NCBI RefSeq assembly: GCF_014384985.1 | Contig: NZ_JACRSX010000021.1 | Coordinates: 1 to 52,023, forward strand | Direction of reading: 5' to 3' | Length of the DNA: 52,023 nucleotides | From: Jutongia huaianensis | GTDB lineage: Bacteria > Bacillota > Clostridia > Lachnospirales > Lachnospiraceae | Shown: positions 1 to 7,471 of the stretch, piece after piece | How the letters are laid out: each line of letters begins with the position of its first letter | How positions within the stretch are numbered: position 1 is the first letter of the stretch | Notes under the pieces: generated by a model | What the model was told of the DNA's origin: nothing | Databases searched by the model: none | The model's input: the letters and a program-made list of their open reading frames with translations, nothing else | Position numbers and translations under genes: made by a program

Positions 1-156
1 ATGGCTTCCCGTCAATTTTCCGACGGGAAAAAGCTGGAGAAGCAGGAGCAGTTTCAGTTATTGGAGGGGTTGGAGTGGTTCTTTCAGTATAAGGAGGGAA
101 AGTCTGTGCCGGATGACCTTACATTTGGAATGCAGTTGATTTCGACAAGTAAGTAA
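1..156 (+). CDS. C-terminal end of an unrecognised protein (partial)
   Basis: The frame is open from the first base of the window to a TAA at 154-156 and encodes about 51 residues that are mostly polar and charged, ending in QLISTSK. The ATG at base 1 has no visible upstream context, so this is more likely the tail of a longer gene than a complete small gene. No motif or family is recognised. It faces the decayed ATPase gene that ends convergently at 225. Confidence 0.35.
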   Translation: MASRQFSDGKKLEKQEQFQLLEGLEWFFQYKEGKSVPDDLTFGMQLISTSK

Positions 157-224
157 TACAATCAGAAGAATGTGTGGGATATAGCGGCATGGATAGATCG
201 TTATGGGAGTGTCGCATTCCCTTT

Positions 225-586
225 CTATTGCATTTTTCCCATATCATTTTTCTTTGATAAAGTAAGTGGCATTCCTCCATACATTGCATATTCTTCATAA
301 GCCTCTGATTTGTCACCGCCAACAAAGTTGTAATACTCTTTAAAGGAAAGCGGATATATTTTGACAGCTCTGCCGGATCACGGTATTGCGTAAACATATC
401 GTCATCAAGAGGAATTTAAAGGATCTGATCTTCATTAATTCCCTGTGAAATTAGATAATCATGATAGAGATAGAATAGTAAATAGCTTTTGCCATATCTT
501 TTGATACCGGTTATCACCTTAATGAGACCGTTCTCTTTTTTGTCGATCAATCTTTGTAAATAAGTGTCTCTTTTTATCTCGTTCAT
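225..586 (-). pseudogene. decayed AAA-type ATPase of the DUF4143 group
   Basis: Read on the minus strand from the ATG at 586, the first 56 codons begin MNEIKRDTYLQRLIDKK and carry a P-loop GIKRYGKS, typical of the N-terminus of the ATP-binding proteins with a DUF4143 C-terminus. Codon 57 (416-418) is a TAA stop. Past it the frame continues through IPLDDDMFTQYRDPAELSKYI. At about 350 it should switch frame, because the other frame reads YPLSFKEYYNFVGGDKSEAY and YAMYGGMPLTLSKKND, a motif that belongs much further along in the intact protein. An internal deletion plus a nonsense mutation is the simplest reading. The 3' part is lost at a TAG near 225. Such genes are often accessory, and decay suggests the product is dispensable. 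Confidence 0.8.
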
Positions 587-743
587 GATTTAACTGCCTT
601 TCGTTTAAAACTTAGGGGCATTTTCTCCTGACTTTTAAATGAAAAGACAGATTGTGTGCCGGTTTTATAAAAAATTCAACATCACATGCAACATTTTGAA
701 AACAAAAGACACATATCCATGTGTGAAGTGCAAGGTGGTGGCA

Positions 744-767
744 TTGCAAAAAATCTGTTTTTTGCAA
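744..767. repeat. perfect 10-bp inverted repeat
   Basis: TTGCAAAAAA at 744-753 and TTTTTTGCAA at 758-767 flank the four-base loop TCTG. It lies about 40 bases before the gene starting at 810 and upstream of the ATPase remnant. It could be an operator or a weak bidirectional terminator; no matching second copy was seen in the window. Confidence 0.5.
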
Positions 768-809
768 CATTTGAGGTAAAACGGTGTCTATATAAGTAGG
801 GGGGATTAG

Positions 810-2105
810 ATGAGGAGAGATTGTCTATTTATATGTAAGCGGAGAAATTTTGCTGCTTTGTTTATAGTAATCGTGATGTGTGCTGCCAGTATACATGTGA
901 TGGCAAATAACAGTGTCAAAGCGGAAGAAACTGTAGATGAGCCTGTCAGAGAAGAAACGGTGAGAGAACTTCAAAAGCTGGAAGGGAAGCTGACAGTAAA
1001 GAACGAAGCTGCCGAGAGAGCCGGGTTGCAGGAAGCTGTAGAGGAGCAGGCGGCCGGAAAGAAAAACAGCGTTTCTTTACAGGAGGCATATCGGGTGAAA
1101 TTATTGAAGAATTTCTGGCTGACCGGGTATCTGGAGGGCGGAGAGCTGGCAGATCATGTATCCGGCAAGATTCAATGGAAGGTACCGTATCAACAGCATA
1201 ATGGGGAAGCCGGGATTATGACATTTGCTCTTCGGGAGCATGCTTATGTCCGGCTGGGGGAATCCTCCGGGGAGAAGCAGGAACAAATACCGGCACCGAA
1301 AAAGGAGATCGCCCGGATCATTGCAAAGGCTGGGATTACATCGGAGGATATTGATAAAGCAGAGTATTATTATTCTCAAATGTACAGTCTGGTTCTTATT
1401 GATATAAAAACACAAGACAGAGAGTTTGTTATTCCATATGCGGAATTCCCGGAAAAAATGAAGTCAACAGATCAGGGAGAGCAGATCCTGAATGGGCAGA
1501 TATATGAGATTTCCGACTTTATGAATGAAATGAATCAGATTTTTGATGAGAAATATTTACAGGACCATCCGGAGGAAGTAACAGGGATGTATTATCGGAG
1601 GGATACGATGGCAAAAAAGAAATGGGTTATAGTAGGAATTTTTGGAGTGATTGTTTTATTTTTTGTGGTAAATACCATGACCATGAAAGGATATTGCTAC
1701 ACTGTCAGCTATCCGGGAGGGGAAATGATTTTCCTGAAGAATGGAAAATGCTATGTTGGTCTTCCCGGTTCGGAGAAACGTTCAAAGCTTACCGGCAGAA
1801 GTTATGACGGACGTCCCACAAGTCTTTCGGATGCGGATGAGGTCGAGGATACCTATTCCACATTTCTTGGGACTATTGTCTCGGTGGACAAGGGACGATG
1901 GATCGGTGTGCATTGCATCAACCGTTATTTCCTGATACAATGCAGTGGATATGACAAACCGGACAATAAGAAATTTGATTTTTATCAATATATCTTGGGA
2001 AAACCGTATTTTGTGTTTAAAAATAATGGAGAGAAGGATGACTATCCACAGGAATTTATTGAGAAATCAAAGGAAAGTAATCTAGGCTTGCCGGTTCAGA
2101 AATAA
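810..2105 (+). CDS. membrane-anchored protein of unknown function
   Basis: The 431-residue product starts with a basic stretch and a hydrophobic segment (about residues 14-32), which fits a signal peptide or N-terminal anchor. A charged, Glu-rich region follows. A second hydrophobic stretch (about 272-290, WVIVGIFGVIVLFFVV) lies in the middle, so the protein probably spans the membrane there, leaving a roughly 140-residue C-terminal domain containing IVSVDKGRWIGVHCINRYF. The domain layout resembles Lachnospiraceae-restricted membrane proteins, but I do not recognise a family with certainty. The start is supported by the AGGGGGGATT stretch just before ATG at 810. It stands alone, with no obvious operon partner. 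Confidence 0.75.
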   Translation: MRRDCLFICKRRNFAALFIVIVMCAASIHVMANNSVKAEETVDEPVREETVRELQKLEGKLTVKNEAAERAGLQEAVEEQAAGKKNSVSLQEAYRVKLLKNFWLTGYLEGGELADHVSGKIQWKVPYQQHNGEAGIMTFALREHAYVRLGESSGEKQEQIPAPKKEIARIIAKAGITSEDIDKAEYYYSQMYSLVLIDIKTQDREFVIPYAEFPEKMKSTDQGEQILNGQIYEISDFMNEMNQIFDEKYLQDHPEEVTGMYYRRDTMAKKKWVIVGIFGVIVLFFVVNTMTMKGYCYTVSYPGGEMIFLKNGKCYVGLPGSEKRSKLTGRSYDGRPTSLSDADEVEDTYSTFLGTIVSVDKGRWIGVHCINRYFLIQCSGYDKPDNKKFDFYQYILGKPYFVFKNNGEKDDYPQEFIEKSKESNLGLPVQK

Positions 2106-2176
2106 AATAAAAATATGTTTTATAAATTTAGGCTCTGTGGTTTTGTTGACTGCAGAGCTTAGGAAAGGTTCATATT

Positions 2177-2653
2177 ATGATACAACATCCCATAGCACCG
2201 GTTTACGACGAGCATTCTAATATTTTAATTCTGGGAAGCTTTCCCTCTGTGAAATCCAGAGAGCAGGGCTTTTTTTACGGTCATCCACAAAATCGTTTCT
2301 GGCGGGTACTCGCTGCGGTGTATGGAAATCAGGTGCCACAGACTGTTGAGGAAAAGAAAGCATTTTTACTGCAGAGTGGTGTGGCGGTCTGGGATGTGAT
2401 CGCATCCTGTGAAATTCAGGGGTCGGCAGACAGCAGCATTAAGGACGTAGTACCGACAGATCTGAGCGGGATTCTGGCGCAGGCACCGGTTCGTCGGATC
2501 TATGTCAACGGGAAAAAGGCGGAGCAGTTGTATCGGAAATATCAGCAAAAACAGACGGGGATCGAGGCGGTCTGCCTGCCATCTACCAGTCCTGCCAATG
2601 CCGCCTGGAGCCTGGATCGGCTTGTGGAGGCATGGCAGGTGATACGGGAGTGA
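2177..2653 (+). CDS. DNA-deoxyinosine (hypoxanthine) glycosylase, uracil-DNA glycosylase superfamily
   Basis: The 158-residue protein matches the small MUG/UDG-like family that removes deaminated bases such as hypoxanthine from DNA. Visible motifs are ILGSFPS near residue 18-25 (the family's active-site loop), FYGHPQNRFW (about 34-43), GVAVWDV (about 71-77) and the C-terminal LPSTSPANA, the counterpart of the DNA-inserting loop. Length is normal for the family. It is followed 120 bases later by a radical SAM protein and its partner gene, both linked by annotation to DNA modification or repair. Function of the glycosylase is inferred from motifs only. Confidence 0.85.
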   Translation: MIQHPIAPVYDEHSNILILGSFPSVKSREQGFFYGHPQNRFWRVLAAVYGNQVPQTVEEKKAFLLQSGVAVWDVIASCEIQGSADSSIKDVVPTDLSGILAQAPVRRIYVNGKKAEQLYRKYQQKQTGIEAVCLPSTSPANAAWSLDRLVEAWQVIRE

Positions 2654-2702
2654 TTTCTTATTTCGGCGAACAGACTGCTCCGCATCATCCATCTTTTTCC
2701 TC

Positions 2703-2731
2703 TTGACACAGACCTGAGGCAAGTGTATTAT
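2703..2731 (+). promoter_or_regulatory. sigma-A promoter for the radical SAM gene
   Basis: TTGACA at 2703-2708, a 17-base spacer and TATTAT at 2726-2731. Transcription would start near 2738, leaving a leader of about 40 bases before the ATG at 2777. Confidence 0.75.
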
Positions 2732-2776
2732 AATAGAACAAATGTTCGGAATATATGTTTGAGAGGAGATGATAAA

Positions 2777-4498
2777 ATGATCTTTGCGGAGCATGCGTCT
2801 CTGGAGGAGAAGCTGCGGATATTATCTGATGCAGCGAAGTATGATGTCGCCTGTACCTCCAGTGGAGTTTCCCGGAAGGGGAAGGATGGACAGATAGGGA
2901 ACACCAGTGCGGCGGGAATCTGTCACAGCTTCTCAGCGGATGGGAGATGCATTTCTTTGTTGAAGATTTTATTTACCAATGAATGTATCTATAATTGCAA
3001 ATATTGTATTAACCGTGTGACGAATGATGTTCCCAGAGCGACGTTTACCCCGGAGGAGGTTTGTGAGCTGACGATGGAGTTTTACCGGAGAAATTATATA
3101 GAAGGTCTTTTTCTGAGCTCCGGGATCATACAGTCAGCGGATCATACGATGGAGCTGATCTGTCAGACACTTCACGACCTGCGGACGATTCACCGGTTCC
3201 ATGGCTATATCCACTGCAAGGCGATACCGGGGGCTTCCCCGGAGCTGGTAGAGCTGGCGGGGTGGTATGCGGATCGTATGAGTGTGAATATGGAGCTTCC
3301 TACGGCAGATGGACTGCGTCAGCTTGCTCCCAATAAAGACCGCCGGCAGATCCTGACGCCTATGCGCCAGATTCAGTCAGGTATGGAGGAGAGCAGGCAG
3401 GCACTTGGGATGAAGGGGGGGAATCGCAGTGCTTACTGGCATACCAGCCGCAGACTGGGGAGAAGCATGCCGGATGGAATCAGCCGCAGGGAGGACGCAC
3501 CGAAGCTTGCAGGTCTGCAGGACATATCGGGTGGAGCAGGACAGGGAGAAGGGGCCACAAAGCCGAAGGAGCATGGCATATTGGGTAGAGTAGATTATAG
3601 CAGGACTACATCGGAGGCGGCGGGATTGACTGGGACATCCGCCAGAGATTGTCAGACACGGGGGATAGGGAAGCAGGGGGGCTTGCAGAAGGAGCCGGAG
3701 GTCCGGCAAGGGCAGAACGACAGTAAAGATATTACCGGAGAGACGGCAGGCCGGCAGAGGGCTGTAACGGATGATCTGTACCTCCCTTCTTCTGTCAAAG
3801 CCACAGGACTGACACAGTGGCGGCATTATGATACGAACCGCGGATTTGTACCAGCCGGTCAGAGTACACAGATGATCATTGGTGCCGGAGGAGAGAGTGA
3901 TTATGAGATCATGTCTGTTTCAGAGGCGCTATATCAGAGATTTGATCTGAAGAGAGTGTTTTATTCTGCTTTTATCAATGTGAATCAGGATGCCTCTCTT
4001 CCGGCTTTGGAAAGCGGTCCTCCTCTGCGGCGGGAGCATCGGTTGTATCAGGCAGACTTTTTGCTTCGGTATTATGGCTTTGAGGCCGGGGAGTTATTGT
4101 CACCGTCCAGACCTAATTTCAATATATTTCTTGATCCGAAATGCGACTGGGCATTGGGACATATGGAGTCTTTTCCGGTAGAGATTAACACCGCGGATTA
4201 TAATACGCTGCTGCGGGTGCCGGGAATCGGCGTAAAGTCCGCCAGCCGGATCGTGAAAGCGAGAAGGACAGGTTCCCTGGACTACTCTCATCTTAAAAAA
4301 ATGGGAGTGGTATTAAAGCGGGCTGTGTATTTTATCACATGCAATGGCAGGATGATGTATGACTTTCTGAAGGTAGACGAGGATTTTATCACGAGACGGC
4401 TGGTAGGGGAAGAAAAGGAGCTGCAGAGATATTATCAGCAGAGTCAGATTCATTATCAGCAGTTGTCACTGTTTGATTTTGTGGCAGATGCAAATTAG
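2777..4498 (+). CDS. putative DNA modification/repair radical SAM protein (TIGR03916 type) with a large insertion
   Basis: The ATG at 2777 follows AGGAGATG and gives 573 residues; an upstream in-frame start at 2723 lies inside the promoter. The 4Fe-4S-binding motif is CIYNCKYC (about residues 73-80). The C-terminus has a helix-hairpin-helix (INTADYNTLLRVPGIGVKSA), a DNA-binding element usual for this family. Family members are, as I recall, about 420 residues; here roughly 145 extra residues rich in Gly, Arg, Gln, Thr and Lys separate ILTPMRQIQSG from FVPAGQSTQMIIGA, encoded at about 3390-3835. The insertion has no stop codon and no frameshift. The next gene is the family's usual partner. The biochemical activity of the pair has not, to my knowledge, been established. 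Confidence 0.88.
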   Translation: MIFAEHASLEEKLRILSDAAKYDVACTSSGVSRKGKDGQIGNTSAAGICHSFSADGRCISLLKILFTNECIYNCKYCINRVTNDVPRATFTPEEVCELTMEFYRRNYIEGLFLSSGIIQSADHTMELICQTLHDLRTIHRFHGYIHCKAIPGASPELVELAGWYADRMSVNMELPTADGLRQLAPNKDRRQILTPMRQIQSGMEESRQALGMKGGNRSAYWHTSRRLGRSMPDGISRREDAPKLAGLQDISGGAGQGEGATKPKEHGILGRVDYSRTTSEAAGLTGTSARDCQTRGIGKQGGLQKEPEVRQGQNDSKDITGETAGRQRAVTDDLYLPSSVKATGLTQWRHYDTNRGFVPAGQSTQMIIGAGGESDYEIMSVSEALYQRFDLKRVFYSAFINVNQDASLPALESGPPLRREHRLYQADFLLRYYGFEAGELLSPSRPNFNIFLDPKCDWALGHMESFPVEINTADYNTLLRVPGIGVKSASRIVKARRTGSLDYSHLKKMGVVLKRAVYFITCNGRMMYDFLKVDEDFITRRLVGEEKELQRYYQQSQIHYQQLSLFDFVADAN

Positions 4499-4617
4499 TG
4501 TAGCAGATGTTTGGCTTGATTTATGGATTATGAGATAAGCATTGTATTTAGGAATTTGTATGTTTATATCGTTTGTTGTGGTGCAGATGGCGGAGAAAGG
4601 GAGGTTATCAGGGAACA

Positions 4618-5403
4618 ATGAAGGAGACGAGAATATACCGGTGTGACGATACTCCGGAGGCCATCTTTACGGCGGTTTATGATGCGGGCAAATCTGCATA
4701 TGGCCACGACCATATCCGGCTGGAGGTAAATATGCCGGAGGCAGAACAGAATTACACATTATTTTCTGAGTATGTGGATGTGGTGCCGGATCCGGATAAG
4801 ATGACGAAGGTGCTTCGTACCGTCCGGCGTCAGATCTCGCAGCAGGCATATGAATATATTATGGTGGCAGCGGGAAGCCGCCAGCCGGATAAGGCAGACG
4901 TGATCTATCATTTTATTGTATATGGTTTTGCGCTGGGCAGTAAGGTGACGGAGGCGCTTCACATTCCATGTGTCCAGAGGATATTTGAGATTTACCGTAA
5001 AGCAAGGAATGAGGCACACTATTTCCTGGAGTTTATACGGTTTGAGGAAATATCCTGGCAGGACCATCCTGTATTGTATGCGGTGATCGAACCGGAGAAT
5101 GAGGTCATCGATATGGTTGCAGACCATTTTACAGATCGTCTGAATCCGGAATGGTTCATTGTTTATGATAAAAGTCATGGAAAAGCAGCGTTTCACAATC
5201 CCGGCAGAAGATGGTACATGCGCCAGCTGGAGCAGAGGGAACGTCAGGTGTTAGATGAGCTGGAGCATAGTGGTGGTCAGGAGTACGCCGATCTGTGGAA
5301 GGCATTTTTTGACAGTATTGCAATTAAGGAACGAGAGAATTCAGGTCTGCAAAGAACCAATCTGCCGTTGCATTATCGGAAGCATATGACAGAGTTTCAT
5401 TAG
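4618..5403 (+). CDS. probable DNA metabolism protein, partner of the radical SAM gene (TIGR03915/DUF4130 type)
   Basis: The 261-residue product begins MKETRIYRCDDTPEAIFTAV and ends with the conserved LPLHYRKHMTEF block, which is characteristic of this family. It is normally encoded next to the radical SAM/HhH protein, as here (about 120 bases downstream). Interior motifs include VYGFALGSKV, FIRFEEISW and DRLNPEWFIVYDKSHGKA. The ATG at 4618 was chosen over the longer frame from 4573 because the protein homology starts there and AGGG lies just upstream. A role with the radical SAM protein in DNA repair or base modification is inference from co-occurrence. Confidence 0.85.
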   Translation: MKETRIYRCDDTPEAIFTAVYDAGKSAYGHDHIRLEVNMPEAEQNYTLFSEYVDVVPDPDKMTKVLRTVRRQISQQAYEYIMVAAGSRQPDKADVIYHFIVYGFALGSKVTEALHIPCVQRIFEIYRKARNEAHYFLEFIRFEEISWQDHPVLYAVIEPENEVIDMVADHFTDRLNPEWFIVYDKSHGKAAFHNPGRRWYMRQLEQRERQVLDELEHSGGQEYADLWKAFFDSIAIKERENSGLQRTNLPLHYRKHMTEFH

Positions 5404-5430
5404 GAGTTCACAAAATTTTCACAAAAAATG

Positions 5431-5457
5431 TTAGCACTCACTCTTGACGAGTGCTAA
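5431..5457 (+). promoter_or_regulatory. CIRCE operator for HrcA
   Basis: TTAGCACTC at 5431-5439, nine bases, then GAGTGCTAA at 5449-5457: an exact match to the CIRCE consensus. It predicts heat-shock derepression of the hsp20 gene by the HrcA repressor, which is not encoded in this window. Confidence 0.95.
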
Positions 5458-5472
5458 TAAAGGTGGTATAAC
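5444..5472 (+). promoter_or_regulatory. sigma-A promoter overlapping CIRCE
   Basis: TTGACG at 5444-5449, a 17-base spacer and TATAAC at 5467-5472. The -35 box lies inside the CIRCE loop and right arm, so bound HrcA would cover it directly. Confidence 0.75.
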
Positions 5473-5584
5473 ATATTACAGAACAAGGGAAGAGGTAATT
5501 AGGAAGTCAGGAATGACTGGGACTTCATCCTACTTGCTCTGAGAAGAACAGTTCAATAAGGTTTGATTGAAGGAGGAATGACTT

Positions 5585-6028
5585 ATGTTGATGCCTAGTA
5601 TTTTTGGAGAAAATTTATTTGATGACTTTTTTGATGATTTCGCAAGACCAATGAATGTGATTCATTATGCAAACCCGACACCAAGTGCCATGAAGACCGA
5701 TGTGAAAGAGACAGATGCCGGTTATGAACTTGATATTGATCTGCCGGGTTATAAGAAGGAAGATGTAAAAGCAGAGCTTAAGGATGGTTATATGACCATT
5801 AGTGCCGAGAAGAAATCTGAGGACGGCGAAAAGGATGAGAAGAGTGGTAAGTACCTGCGCCGTGAGAGATATTATGGAAGCTGCAGCCGTAGCTTTTATG
5901 TAGGCGAGGATGTGACAGAGGAGGATATTAAAGCGAAGTTTGAGGATGGTATCCTGAAGATCTCTGTTCCAAAGAAAGATCCGCAGCCTGCAGTGGAGCA
6001 GACAAAAACCATAGCCATTGAAGGATAA
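5585..6028 (+). CDS. Hsp20/alpha-crystallin small heat-shock protein
   Basis: The 147-residue cytoplasmic chaperone holds unfolding proteins for later refolding. The alpha-crystallin domain covers about residues 36-135, with the conserved ELDIDLPGYKKEDVKAEL strand region and the FEDGILKISVPK block near the end, followed by a short tail. The N-terminus (FGENLFDDFFDDFARP) is the usual aromatic-rich arm. The ATG at 5585 is preceded by AAGGAGGAATGACTT. Its promoter overlaps a CIRCE operator and a strong terminator follows, so it is a single-gene HrcA-regulated unit. Confidence 0.95.
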   Translation: MLMPSIFGENLFDDFFDDFARPMNVIHYANPTPSAMKTDVKETDAGYELDIDLPGYKKEDVKAELKDGYMTISAEKKSEDGEKDEKSGKYLRRERYYGSCSRSFYVGEDVTEEDIKAKFEDGILKISVPKKDPQPAVEQTKTIAIEG

Positions 6029-6080
6029 AGATTAAAATAAGTGCAAATAAGTTAAATAAACCATCGCTTTCATATGTGTG

Positions 6081-6126
6081 CCCCTGTGAGAGTTTTATAA
6101 CTCCCACAGGGGTTTTTGATTTTTTG
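6081..6126 (+). terminator. intrinsic terminator after hsp20
   Basis: CCCCTGTGAGAGTT pairs with AACTCCCACAGGGG (6081-6112) with one mismatch and a four-base loop, followed by a T-rich tail. Confidence 0.9.
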
Positions 6127-6313
6127 CCCCTTACAAATTCTATGTAAGTGAACAATCCCGCAAGTGAGGAGAACCGGAGCTCTTTCGAACCTTTTGCCGA
6201 AGTGTTGCGAATTTGTGGTACAATGTGTATAAATGCACCTGTGAGTGAGAAAAAGAGGAGTTTTTTTCCGAAGCGTTGTAAATTCACGATAATTAAAAAG
6301 GAGAAAATGGAGT

Positions 6314-7471
6314 ATGAAATTTTTGCATTTGGGAGATCTGCATCTGGGAAAGTCTCTGGGAGATTTTGACCTGATCAGGGATCAGAAATATATACTGGAT
6401 CAGATATTGGAAATTGTAAAAAATCAGTCCGTTGATGCGGTACTGATTGCGGGCGATGTATACGACAGAGCAGTTCCGAGTGAAGCGGCGACAAGGCTGT
6501 TGGATTACTTTTTGTGCAGTCTTGCGGAGTCCGGCGTTATGACATTTATGATCAGTGGGAATCATGATTCGGATGAACGTCTGAATTATGGAAGTGATCT
6601 GTTTGAAAAGAATCAGATTTATATTTCAGCAAAGTATGAGGGGAACTTGTATAAAAAAACAGTAACGGATGATTATGGGGAGATAGACATTTATCTTCTT
6701 CCGTTTGTAAAAGCGTCGCAGGTAAAGCATTTCCTGCCGGATGCCGGGATTGAGAATTATGATGATGCGGTGAGGGAGGTTCTGGAGCAGGCAGAGATTG
6801 ACAGGACACGCAGAAATGTGATAGTGACACATCAGTTTGTGACCGGAAAGTCAGAGGAGCCGGTGACCGGTGGATCAGAAGGCGTTGGTGTGCAGAGTGT
6901 CGGTCTTGTGGAAAAAATCGGTTATGACTGCTTTGACGCATTTGATTATGTAGCTCTGGGACATATTCATTCGCCTCAGAAAATAGGGAGAGAGGAGGTC
7001 CGGTATTCGGGTTCTCCATTAAAATACTCCCTGAGTGAGGTTGCGAACGACAAATCGGTTCCGGTGATCACGATAAAGGAGAAGGACAAAACATCTGTCG
7101 AGCTAATTCCGTTAAAGCCTATGAGGGATATGCGTCATATCAAAGGAAAGCTGGAGCAGCTTCTCAAAACAGAAAATGTAATCGAGACGGAGGATTTTAT
7201 TTACGCAACCCTTACGGATGAGGATATGGTAAATGATGTCATGGGGATTTTTCAACAGATTTATCCCAATACCGTTAAGATTGATTATGATAATTCCCAT
7301 ACGAAACAGATTGAGCAGGTGGACATTTCAAAAATTGCGGAGAACAGATCCTTTGGGGAGCTTATCGGTGATTTTTACAATAAAATTTATGGCTGCGAGA
7401 TCAGTGAAGAAGAGATGGATATTATGCGAATGGTGGCAAGAGAGGCAGGTGTGATGGATGAAGCCGATTAA
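6314..7471 (+). CDS. sbcD: exonuclease SbcCD subunit D (SbcD/Mre11 family nuclease)
   Basis: The 385-residue metallophosphoesterase is the nuclease of the SbcCD complex, which cuts DNA hairpins and blocked double-strand ends. Metal-binding motifs are in order: HLGDLHLGK (about 5-13), GDVYDR (about 53-58), SGNHDS (about 82-87), VTHQF (near 175) and LGHIHSPQ (near 217). Its last 14 bases overlap the start of sbcC, the usual arrangement, pointing to coupled translation. A GGAG-containing stretch precedes ATG 6314. Confidence 0.95.
   Translation: MKFLHLGDLHLGKSLGDFDLIRDQKYILDQILEIVKNQSVDAVLIAGDVYDRAVPSEAATRLLDYFLCSLAESGVMTFMISGNHDSDERLNYGSDLFEKNQIYISAKYEGNLYKKTVTDDYGEIDIYLLPFVKASQVKHFLPDAGIENYDDAVREVLEQAEIDRTRRNVIVTHQFVTGKSEEPVTGGSEGVGVQSVGLVEKIGYDCFDAFDYVALGHIHSPQKIGREEVRYSGSPLKYSLSEVANDKSVPVITIKEKDKTSVELIPLKPMRDMRHIKGKLEQLLKTENVIETEDFIYATLTDEDMVNDVMGIFQQIYPNTVKIDYDNSHTKQIEQVDISKIAENRSFGELIGDFYNKIYGCEISEEEMDIMRMVAREAGVMDEAD

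Noticed and set aside
3377..3826. 149-residue minus-strand frame opposite the radical SAM insertion
   Set aside because: Considered as a gene inserted in reverse, but it is Cys/Pro/Arg-rich without motif or ribosome site, while the plus frame continues unbroken through conserved blocks.
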